DNA of 64,000 bases, taken from the NCBI RefSeq assembly GCF_001870735.1, contig NZ_MORL01000019.1, positions 1 through 64,000 of the forward strand. Reading direction: 5' to 3'. Origin of the DNA: Arsenicibacter rosenii. Lineage in GTDB: Bacteria; Bacteroidota; Bacteroidia; Cytophagales; Spirosomataceae. A program made the position numbers and the translations under genes. The notes beneath the pieces are model-generated. The model ran no database searches, was not told the origin of the DNA, and was given only the letters and a program-made list of their open reading frames with translations. Positions 8,423 to 14,925 of this stretch are shown in pieces. The first letter of the stretch is position 1; each line of letters starts with the position of its first letter.

Positions 8423-8489
8423 TTAACAAGTCGTTAACAAACGTTAGCAAGCCGTTAACAAGCCAACCCGGAAAGCCGGAATACCTTTG
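8423..8489 (+). promoter_or_regulatory. Four phased TTAACA repeats next to a -7 element (DUF1573 promoter)
   Basis: TTAACA at 8423, TTAACA at 8434, TTAGCA at 8444 and TTAACA at 8455 are spaced 11, 10 and 11 bp, so they lie on one face of the helix. TACCTTTG at 8482-8489 is an exact TAnnTTTG -7 element. The last repeat falls where the -33 TTTG should be, and no TTTG is present there. This is the layout of an activator-dependent promoter for an OmpR-family regulator; TTAACA direct repeats with 11-bp phasing are the known form of PhoP/PhoB-type boxes. Confidence 0.65.
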
Positions 8490-8554
8490 TCATGAACATG
8501 TTCGATAGGGTTTTCCGCGTCAGCGGGTCATTTAAACAACAACAACAAAATTGT

Positions 8555-8962
8555 ATGAAACGCACTATCCTTTTCTCTTTCGGCCTGATGTTGATGGCCG
8601 CTACCCTGGTTCTGGCGAATACAAACTTCATGGCCGCTTTCGGCTGGACAAGCACCTCACATGACTTCGGGAAAATTGCCCAAAACAAGCCGGTAACGGC
8701 AGTATTCAAGTTTACCAATAAAGGCGAAGCGCCGCTGATCATCAGCAATGCACGCGGGTCGTGTGGCTGCACAGGCGTTGATTACCCGAAAGATCCGGTG
8801 ATGCCGGGCAAAACCGGCGAGGTGAAGGCTACCTACAATGCCGCAGCGATGGGCGCATTCAGCAAAACGGTAACGGTAGAATCGAATGCAGAAGGTGGTA
8901 TGGTAACGCTGATGTTCAAAGGCGAAGTGGTGAACAACGCCACAGGGACAAGCGGCAACTAA
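8555..8962 (+). CDS. Secreted DUF1573 protein
   Basis: The 135-residue protein begins with a signal peptide (MKRTILFSFGLMLMAATLVLA). The DUF1573 domain follows: HDFGKIAQNKPVTAVFKFTNKG, then GSCGCTGVDYPKDPVMPGKTG and a terminal beta strand region. The domain has an immunoglobulin-like fold related to ASPM-SPD-2-Hydin and is common in Bacteroidota envelopes; its function is not established. The start at 8555 gives a normal signal peptide, whereas the longer start at 8492 precedes it with unlikely sequence. Transcription probably starts near 8496. The adjacent divergent two-component pair is the likely controller. Confidence 0.88.
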   Translation: MKRTILFSFGLMLMAATLVLANTNFMAAFGWTSTSHDFGKIAQNKPVTAVFKFTNKGEAPLIISNARGSCGCTGVDYPKDPVMPGKTGEVKATYNAAAMGAFSKTVTVESNAEGGMVTLMFKGEVVNNATGTSGN

Positions 8963-8996
8963 CGGAATAAAACGGAACAGTAAACAGACAACGATG

Positions 8997-9026
8997 AAAG
9001 CCGGGCCATGTAGGGGGCCTGGCTTT
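8997..9026 (+). terminator. Terminator after the DUF1573 gene
   Basis: AAAGCCGGGCC (8997-9007) pairs with GGCCTGGCTTT (9016-9026) with one G-U pair, followed by TATGG after a short T-run. It overlaps the stop codon of the convergent gene. Confidence 0.65.
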
Positions 9027-9373
9027 TATGGATTAGCAGGGGTCAGACAGAAAAGACCGGCAAAGAGCTCAGCCGTCAGGCCGGTATCGTCCTGTTTACT
9101 GGCGGCTAAAAGCTGGCTGGCCGGATGCACAGCAATACGCTGCATCATCTGTCCGGCAACGGCTTCAATCAAGGCATATTCTGTATCCGATAACTTTTTC
9201 CGGTATCGCGACAGTTCTGACTGCTGAATATCTAACAAGGCTTCCCGGAAACGCTTCAGTACCAGGCTTCCCGGAAGTTGAGTGTCTGATGCAGAGGCCT
9301 CCGGCAACCGGAAGGCAACCGGTAGATCAATCGTTGCAGGCTGGGCAACAACATGGGTTGTATAAGCGATCAT
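9026..9373 (-). CDS. Small protein resembling the HemA dimerisation tail
   Basis: A 115-residue protein starting MIAYTTHVVAQPATID. Residues from about 45 onward (KRFREALLDIQQSELSRY, then KKLSDTEYALIEAVAGQMM and QRIAVHPASQLLAA) look like the C-terminal helical dimerisation domain of glutamyl-tRNA reductase (HemA): a charged helix with ELxRYxKKL, then the hydrophobic segment ending in a His-Pro. The catalytic and NADPH-binding domains of HemA are absent, so it cannot be a reductase. It lies downstream of a heme-binding globin gene on the same strand, which makes a heme-related role attractive but unproven. Similarity was judged by eye only. Start chosen at 9373; the upstream part reads through the 9444-9473 hairpin. 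Confidence 0.6.
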   Translation of the reverse strand: MIAYTTHVVAQPATIDLPVAFRLPEASASDTQLPGSLVLKRFREALLDIQQSELSRYRKKLSDTEYALIEAVAGQMMQRIAVHPASQLLAASKQDDTGLTAELFAGLFCLTPANP

Positions 9374-9443
9374 AACGATGTATGAGCAGAAAAACGGGTT
9401 AGTACGCGAAGTGCCTGGTTCTAACGCCGGTAGTATACGTTGC

Positions 9444-9473
9444 TGTCCCCGGCATAGTTGTATGCCGGGGACA
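9444..9473. terminator. Strong 12-bp hairpin between globin and HemA-tail-like genes
   Basis: TGTCCCCGGCAT (9444-9455) and ATGCCGGGGACA (9462-9473) pair perfectly around a 6-base loop, directly after the globin stop. No T-run follows on either strand, so it may act as an mRNA 3'-end stabiliser or attenuator rather than a full terminator. Confidence 0.6.
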
Positions 9474-9479
9474 AACGGA

Positions 9480-9965
9480 TTACTTGCCAACGATTTGTGG
9501 CTTCAACCCACCCAGAACGGTCAGTAATTCAGTTTGTTCGGTCGATGGAACGTTGAATTTGTTGAGGGAAGCAACCAGGTCATTCACCAGCGAGTTAAAC
9601 TCATCGTCCGTAATCGCCATGCCTTTGTGGGCAGTTACCATGTCCTTGCCTTTGTAGGTCTGCGGCCCGCCGCTGGCCTGTCCGATCTGGTCGATCAGGT
9701 TGTTGCGGAGTGACTGAAAACGGGTTGATTTGGCCGGATCGCCGCCATTCTTTACGACATCCTGCACCAGCGGAGCAAACGTACGGGCCATTTTCGGGTC
9801 AGCAGCCACGTTGAGCATAAACTGATCAACAACGGCAGAGATGGCGTTGACACCACCTAAGCGGTCATACAGGGATTTCGGGGCAGCAGGTTCGTCTTTC
9901 TTACAACCTGTAAACGCGAGGGTGCCGGCCAGCAACAGCGTTGCTGCCCATGTCTTTCTGATCAT
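9480..9965 (-). CDS. Lipoprotein group-1 truncated hemoglobin
   Basis: The 161-residue protein has a lipoprotein signal (MIRKTWAATLLLAGTLAFTGC, lipobox FTGC with C21). A truncated-globin domain follows, starting SLYDRLGGVNAISAVVDQF. The EF-loop/F-helix segment GGPQTYKGKDMVTAHKGM carries the proximal heme histidine in AHKGM, typical of group 1. Lipidation puts the globin at the periplasmic face or outer membrane, unlike the usual cytosolic trHbs. Oxygen or NO handling is the family role; here it is an inference. It lies between the HMA-like and HemA-tail-like genes, all on the minus strand. Confidence 0.87.
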   Translation of the reverse strand: MIRKTWAATLLLAGTLAFTGCKKDEPAAPKSLYDRLGGVNAISAVVDQFMLNVAADPKMARTFAPLVQDVVKNGGDPAKSTRFQSLRNNLIDQIGQASGGPQTYKGKDMVTAHKGMAITDDEFNSLVNDLVASLNKFNVPSTEQTELLTVLGGLKPQIVGK

Positions 9966-10078
9966 CGGAATGAAATAGTTATAGGTGAACAAAAATCTAA
10001 GGTGAAGACAATACGTCTCCGGCGGCTATTTTGCGGATAGCCAATATGAACTAGTTAAGCTGGTACCGAGGCTGATGG

Positions 10079-10507
10079 TTATTGCCGGAAGCAAAGGGCG
10101 TATTTCAACCGCTCCATTTTCAGAATATACTCCATCGGGACAGGGCACTGCGGACCTTTAACGGTTGTCTCCTCTACCGATGGCTGGCTTACCTGATTAA
10201 ACTGCTTTTTCACAAACGCTGTCAGTTCTTTTTCCGAAATAATATCGGTATCGTACGTAACACCCAGTAACCGGCTTGCCGGATTGGCTGAGCAGGCGGT
10301 TACGCCCGGCAATCCGTCGATTTTGCGGCGAATGCCGGCCGCTCTGGCTTCGTCGGTCAACCCGTCGACTTTCAGCAATGCTACGCCGATTGGCTTCGCT
10401 TGTGCATGGAGCGGCGGGGCTTCCCAGTTAGCCCATGTCAGCAGGCCGGTCAGACAGGCCACGCCCGTCCAGCCTGCAATGGTTGCTGTCTTGCGTAAAA
10501 CATTCAT
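10079..10507 (-). CDS. HMA-like (heavy-metal-associated fold) membrane-anchored protein
   Basis: A 142-residue protein with an N-terminal hydrophobic segment (about 8-25) that may be an anchor or signal peptide. Next comes a ferredoxin-like HMA-type domain: VALLKVDGLTDEARAAGIRR, then KIDGLPGVTACSANPASRLL and YDTDIISEKELTAFVKK. The usual metal-binding CxxC after the first strand is missing; the single C in TACSAN is in a different place. Metal transfer is therefore doubtful, and a heme or protein-binding role is possible. Two further cysteines are in the tail (GPQCPVP, ALCFRQ). First gene of the minus-strand group with the globin. Confidence 0.7.
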   Translation of the reverse strand: MNVLRKTATIAGWTGVACLTGLLTWANWEAPPLHAQAKPIGVALLKVDGLTDEARAAGIRRKIDGLPGVTACSANPASRLLGVTYDTDIISEKELTAFVKKQFNQVSQPSVEETTVKGPQCPVPMEYILKMERLKYALCFRQ

Positions 10508-10619
10508 GATATAATGAAATAGCTTATGGTTGGGGAGATATACGCACCGGATGGGAGATTAGATTGCACCGGACGAAAAAAGTTGCCGGAGGAATAGTAC
10601 GACTGGTATCGTTTTTGCC

Positions 10620-10627
10620 TAATTTCA
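10620..10627 (+). promoter_or_regulatory. -7-like element TAATTTCA close to the start codon
   Basis: TAATTTCA ends 7 bp before the ATG at 10635. It differs from TAnnTTTG at two positions and is the same variant seen before purN and uvrA. A very short or absent 5' leader is implied if it is real. Confidence 0.35.
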
Positions 10628-10634
10628 CCATACT

Positions 10635-11858
10635 ATGAAGACGACCATCTTTACCTTTCTGCTTGGTTTACTCCTACTTACCGGCAGTGTTGCACAGGAT
10701 ATTTATCACGGCCCCAAAGCCGGAAATTTATTTACAAAACCGGCCGAAAAAAGCTTTATGCAGGCTTTTGACGATAAGTTTAAGGCTGATTTTGATACCA
10801 AAGCGCAGTATGAGAAGGCCCGCGCCACGAACGTCGATGAGTGGGAAATGAGTTTGTTTAATGCCCGGAAAGCGCAGGCAGAGTTTTACAAAAGCTATCC
10901 GCAGGCGGGGGATTTTTCTGACGCATTTAAGAAGTATACCGAGTCGGTGATCCGCTGGAATTACTGGCATCTGATGCTGGCCTACCCGATTCTGCGCGGC
11001 AATGCGCAGACGACCCAAACCAAAGTAATGTCGTTGCCGGAAGTGATGCTCGACGGGTTTGATGAGGCAAAGGCAAACGACGCCGATGCACTGGCTGCCG
11101 AACCATACCGCAACTTTTTGCTCTACTACGTGACCTATTTTAACTCGCGGGCCCGTGGTTTCCTGAAATATACGCAGGAGGATATCAACAAATCGCTGGG
11201 CGACAAGGCAACCTACGCTAAACAACACCTGACCGGCGCCCCGTATCAGTATGCGCTTGCCCGGCTGCTGCTCGAAAACTATGACAAAGTTGCGCCGTCG
11301 TCGGTGCGGGCGGTATACAACATGCTGACCGCCACGCCCAATTCAGCGGCTTACGCAGAGGCGGTAAAAGCCAGAATCGGCGATGTAATGAATAAAAAGG
11401 ATGAGCCGGTAGTGGCTGCCACCACCCCAAAACAGCGGAATATTCCTCCGAATACGTTTACTTTTACTAACCTGAAGGGCGAAAAAGTGATTCTCGACGA
11501 TTTCAAAGGGAAAGTTGTATACGTCGATTTCTGGGCGAGCTGGTGCGGGCCTTGCCGTGCCGAATTTCCGTTCTCAAAGCAACTGCATGAACGGCTGACA
11601 GATAAGCAAAAGGAAAAAATTGTGTTCCTCTACATCTCCATCGACGACAAGGAGCCTACGTGGAAAAATGCGCTGAACGCTCTGCAACTCATTGGCGAGC
11701 AGGGCTGGAATCCGGGCGCAGCCCAGTATTTCGGCATCCCGAGCATTCCGCGCTATATGCTGATTGACAAGAAAGGGCAGATCATTGACGGTAATGCCAA
11801 ACGTCCGAGCAGCGGCGATGCTATTTTACAGGATATGCTGAAACTGGCAGAGGGGTAA
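10635..11858 (+). CDS. TlpA-like thioredoxin-fold protein
   Basis: The 407-residue protein has a signal peptide (MKTTIFTFLLGLLLLTGSVAQ), a helical N-terminal region of about 240 residues with no recognised domain, and a C-terminal TlpA/AhpC-TSA-like thioredoxin domain. That domain carries FTNLKGEKVILDDFKGK and the redox motif WCGPC near residues 302-306 in VYVDFWASWCGPCRAEFP. Bacteroidota proteins of this type are periplasmic thiol-disulfide reductases. The cis-proline region IPSIPRYMLIDKKG is also present. It is divergent from the HMA/globin group, with a 127-bp gap. Confidence 0.88.
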   Translation: MKTTIFTFLLGLLLLTGSVAQDIYHGPKAGNLFTKPAEKSFMQAFDDKFKADFDTKAQYEKARATNVDEWEMSLFNARKAQAEFYKSYPQAGDFSDAFKKYTESVIRWNYWHLMLAYPILRGNAQTTQTKVMSLPEVMLDGFDEAKANDADALAAEPYRNFLLYYVTYFNSRARGFLKYTQEDINKSLGDKATYAKQHLTGAPYQYALARLLLENYDKVAPSSVRAVYNMLTATPNSAAYAEAVKARIGDVMNKKDEPVVAATTPKQRNIPPNTFTFTNLKGEKVILDDFKGKVVYVDFWASWCGPCRAEFPFSKQLHERLTDKQKEKIVFLYISIDDKEPTWKNALNALQLIGEQGWNPGAAQYFGIPSIPRYMLIDKKGQIIDGNAKRPSSGDAILQDMLKLAEG

Positions 11859-11888
11859 GGTATACAAGTAACATTGTGACAGAAAAGT

Positions 11889-13583
11889 ATGGCAGTAGGC
11901 AGTTTCAGTACATCAAATCAGACCTATCGAATGTTGATGGGGAATGGACTCTTATATTCTGTTCCTCGTTTTCAACGTGATTATAGTTGGACAGATGAGT
12001 TTTGGGATGACCTTTGGCATGATATTGATGCGCTTTTTTTACCAGAAGGCGAGTCGGTTCACTACATGGGTTATTTAGTATTACAGACGGAGGATAATAA
12101 AAACTTTGGCATTATTGATGGTCAGCAACGCCTGACAACACTCAGCATTGTCGTTCTGGCGGCACTGTCAAATTTGCGTAAATTAATAGACAGCGGGATT
12201 GATGCAGAGGCAAATACGCTTCGCCTTCAGCAGTTGCGCAGTTCATTCATCGGGTATCTTGATCCGGTTACCCTTATTTCCCGTTCAAAACTTAGCCTGA
12301 ACCGGAATAATAACACGCTGTTTCAGCAATATCTTATTCCGCTACAGCCGACACCCAAACGCGGGCTTAAAGCCACAGAGCAGTTGATGCGTAAAGCGTT
12401 TGATTGGTTTGATGAGCGGGTGAATAAACGATACACAACCGGAGAGGCACTCGCTAAGTTTATTGATCAGCTATCGGATAAGCTGTTTTTTACCGTGATT
12501 ACGGTGAGTGATGAATTAAATGCATATAAGGTTTTTGAGACACTGAATGCGAGAGGCGTAAAATTATCCTCAACGGATTTATTGAAAAACCACCTCTTTC
12601 AGGTAGTTGATAACCAGAACCATAATGAATGGGAATTAAACGATTTAGATAACCGGTGGGAGGGAATTGTGTCAAAACTTGGGAGTGAAAGTTTCCCCGA
12701 TTTTTTACGTACTCACTGGAATAGCCGCCGGCGTTTCCTGCGACATGCAGAACTTTATAAAAGAATCCGGGATTCGATGAAAGACCGTTCTTCTGTATTT
12801 AATCTGATGCGGGAGATGGAAATGGATGTTGATGTTTACGTTGCCTTGTCAAAACCTGATGACGAGCTTTGGACACCGGAGCAGCGTAAATATATCAGGG
12901 AATTAAAGCTATTTAACGTACGGCAGATCTATCCGTTGCTTATCAGCGCTTACAGATGTTTTAACCAGGAAGATTTCACAAAGCTACTACGTATAAGCAG
13001 TGTTGTGTCATTTAGATATAATGTAATCGGTAACCTGCCAACAAATGAGCAGGATCGCTTATATCCTATACTGGCAGAAAGTTTAACCAGCGCTAAAATA
13101 ACAACGCTGCCGGCATTGATACATGAGCTCAAACCGCTTTATCCAACGGATGCTTCATTTAAGATTGCCTTTGCTGATAAGGTATTGAAAACTCCGCGTA
13201 ACCGTCAGATTGTCAGATATATACTCTTTAAGCTCGAAAGCTATGAATCTGCTAATGATTACGACTTCGATAGTGAGCGGTATAATATTGAGCATATCCT
13301 TCCTGAAAATCCCGCCGAAGGCTGGGAGTCTGTCAGTGATCAGGATCATGAACAATTTGTCTTTCGATTAGGGAATATGACTATCATGAATGCGGATGCC
13401 AATCGCCGTATGGGAAATATACCTTATGAAGCTAAACGGCTTGTCTATCAGGATAGTGAATTTGTTATTACCAGAAAAATAGCAGAGACGTACAGCGAAT
13501 GGGGGGGGAGTCAGATTGCCGGCCGACAACGGCAAATGGCTGCCAGCGCTTCGGTAATCTGGCGTGTTAATCAACTCAAATAA
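11889..13583 (+). CDS. DUF262/DUF1524 (GmrSD-like) protein
   Basis: A 564-residue protein with an N-terminal DUF262 ParB/Srx-like domain: VPRFQRDYSW at 25-34 and the diagnostic DGQQR at 77-81 (GIIDGQQRLTTLSIV). A middle helical region follows. The C-terminal DUF1524 HNH-type nuclease domain shows NIEHILPENP near 467 and RLGNMTIMN near 494, followed by an N/R-containing segment. This is the fusion found in GmrSD type IV restriction and related anti-phage proteins, where DUF262 hydrolyses NTP and DUF1524 cuts modified DNA. It is one gene, without a visible partner, and reads as more AT-rich than its neighbours, suggesting acquisition. Substrate specificity cannot be told. Confidence 0.85.
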   Translation: MAVGSFSTSNQTYRMLMGNGLLYSVPRFQRDYSWTDEFWDDLWHDIDALFLPEGESVHYMGYLVLQTEDNKNFGIIDGQQRLTTLSIVVLAALSNLRKLIDSGIDAEANTLRLQQLRSSFIGYLDPVTLISRSKLSLNRNNNTLFQQYLIPLQPTPKRGLKATEQLMRKAFDWFDERVNKRYTTGEALAKFIDQLSDKLFFTVITVSDELNAYKVFETLNARGVKLSSTDLLKNHLFQVVDNQNHNEWELNDLDNRWEGIVSKLGSESFPDFLRTHWNSRRRFLRHAELYKRIRDSMKDRSSVFNLMREMEMDVDVYVALSKPDDELWTPEQRKYIRELKLFNVRQIYPLLISAYRCFNQEDFTKLLRISSVVSFRYNVIGNLPTNEQDRLYPILAESLTSAKITTLPALIHELKPLYPTDASFKIAFADKVLKTPRNRQIVRYILFKLESYESANDYDFDSERYNIEHILPENPAEGWESVSDQDHEQFVFRLGNMTIMNADANRRMGNIPYEAKRLVYQDSEFVITRKIAETYSEWGGSQIAGRQRQMAASASVIWRVNQLK

Positions 13584-13614
13584 CTATGATCGTTGGGATT
13601 CATCAGCTATTAAA

Positions 13615-13661
13615 CAGTAATGGCTGAGTCGGGTGTACATATTCTGACCCGGCCATTACTG
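13615..13661. terminator. Long hairpin after the DUF262 gene
   Basis: CAGTAATGGC (13615-13624) pairs with GCCATTACTG (13652-13661), with an inner CGGGT/ACCCG pair. It lies between two convergent genes and could terminate both. No long T-run follows. Confidence 0.5.
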
Positions 13662-13699
13662 TTCTGATGGGTTAACCCCGTTCGCGACAAAAAATAAAC

Positions 13700-14632
13700 T
13701 TACGCCGCCCGAAGCTGCCACGAAAACCGCTGCACCCAGGCATCGGCCGTGCCGGTCAGCGCGCGGAACGGATGTGCCGTGAGGCCCGACCCCTGGAGGG
13801 GAGCCGACAACGTACGCAGCATGTACCCGACCGTACGGGCCGCAAAGATGGGCACATACGACTCAGGACGGGTTAATATCTCCTTGTAAAACAGAATCCG
13901 GTACAGATACAGGCGCGTTTCTTTCGGCAATTTCATCTGGTAATAATCGCGCTGGTTATGCCGGACGAGCTGGTTGTTGATATAACCCGGACCGGCATTA
14001 TACGCCGCAGCGACCAGCGACCATGAACCGAATTTGTCGTACAGTTGCCGGATATACCGGCAGGCAGCGTCGGTGGCTTTCTCCAGATTAAAGCGTTCGT
14101 CGACGCGTTTGCCGACTTTGAGGCCAAGATCGCGGGCCGTGCCCGGCATCAGCTGCCAGTAACCGGCCGCCCCGACCCTCGATACCGCCCGGCCATTCAG
14201 ACTGCTTTCGGCTACGGGCACATACAGAAAATCATTCGGAATGCCGTGACGCTCAAGAATGGGCTCAATCAGCGGAAAGACCTTATCCGAACGCTGACGA
14301 AGCCGTTCAAGGTCATCATTCCGGCGGCCATAGGTCGTCATGACCTGTTTCCAGCGATCCAGAACGCTGACTTGTTCAAACGGCACACATTCACCACAGA
14401 AGTTTACGTCTAACACCGGAAATTCGACTTCGCTGCCTTCGCGGGTCTCATTAAATGTCTTTGTGAATTTGCCTGCACTGGTTGCGTCGGCGAGAGCGGT
14501 TGACACATTGACAATCTTAGGGGCTACTGCCAGGGCCGGTTTAACTGCGGCCATGAGCAAAGAAAATCCAACTTGTTTTAACAAAACTCTAGTAAATTGA
14601 TAATATAAGTATAACGGTGTGGTTGTCTGCAT
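13700..14632 (-). CDS. Lytic transglycosylase (SLT/MltD-like)
   Basis: A 310-residue exported peptidoglycan hydrolase. The N-terminal hydrophobic region (about 12-36) is a signal sequence. The SLT domain shows catalytic E142 in VPVAESSLNGRAVSRVG, then AAGYWQLMPGTARDLGL, and AYNAGPGYINNQ. No LysM repeats are present, unlike many MltD proteins. The start MQTTTPLYLYY at 14632 is preceded by AAGG at a suitable distance; two further starts at 14650 and 14686 are less likely. It cleaves MurNAc-GlcNAc bonds to form anhydro-muropeptides. It is divergent from the susC gene. Confidence 0.9.
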   Translation of the reverse strand: MQTTTPLYLYYQFTRVLLKQVGFSLLMAAVKPALAVAPKIVNVSTALADATSAGKFTKTFNETREGSEVEFPVLDVNFCGECVPFEQVSVLDRWKQVMTTYGRRNDDLERLRQRSDKVFPLIEPILERHGIPNDFLYVPVAESSLNGRAVSRVGAAGYWQLMPGTARDLGLKVGKRVDERFNLEKATDAACRYIRQLYDKFGSWSLVAAAYNAGPGYINNQLVRHNQRDYYQMKLPKETRLYLYRILFYKEILTRPESYVPIFAARTVGYMLRTLSAPLQGSGLTAHPFRALTGTADAWVQRFSWQLRAA

Positions 14633-14841
14633 ATTGCCTTTTCCATCCATAAAGTAAGGTCGGCTCCCGAACCGGCTACCCCGCAATTCAGTCCGGACAA
14701 CTGTCTGTTCAGATGCGAACCATATGGCCGGATTGGGTGAACATCTCCCGTTGGTAACGCCGCTTTAAGCCTGTCATTTCCGGAGCTATATCGTATAACT
14801 GCATTGTTCTGGAAAATTTTTGCACTTTTTTTCTAAAACCG

Positions 14842-14873
14842 TTGGATTTTACGCTTTCGGGAATTTACATTTG
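14842..14873 (+). promoter_or_regulatory. Promoter of the sialic-acid susC operon
   Basis: TTG (14842-14844) and TACATTTG (14866-14873) are separated by a 21-bp spacer, matching the Bacteroidota TTTG/TAnnTTTG consensus. The predicted transcript begins around 14879, which is at an ATG of a 14-codon reading frame. Confidence 0.6.
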
Positions 14874-14878
14874 CCATT

Positions 14879-14923
14879 ATGTTCTACATAATTATTGACA
14901 ATCATTTTTTAAGTCTACAGTAA
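14879..14923 (+). other. 14-codon leader ORF immediately upstream of susC
   Basis: MFYIIIDNHFLSLQ is followed by TAA at 14921-14923. Two bases separate it from the susC ATG at 14926. Its ATG lies at the predicted transcription start, so it could be a leaderless leader peptide coupled to susC. No pattern of repeated amino acids is seen; it may be chance. Confidence 0.3.
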
Positions 14924-14925
14924 CT

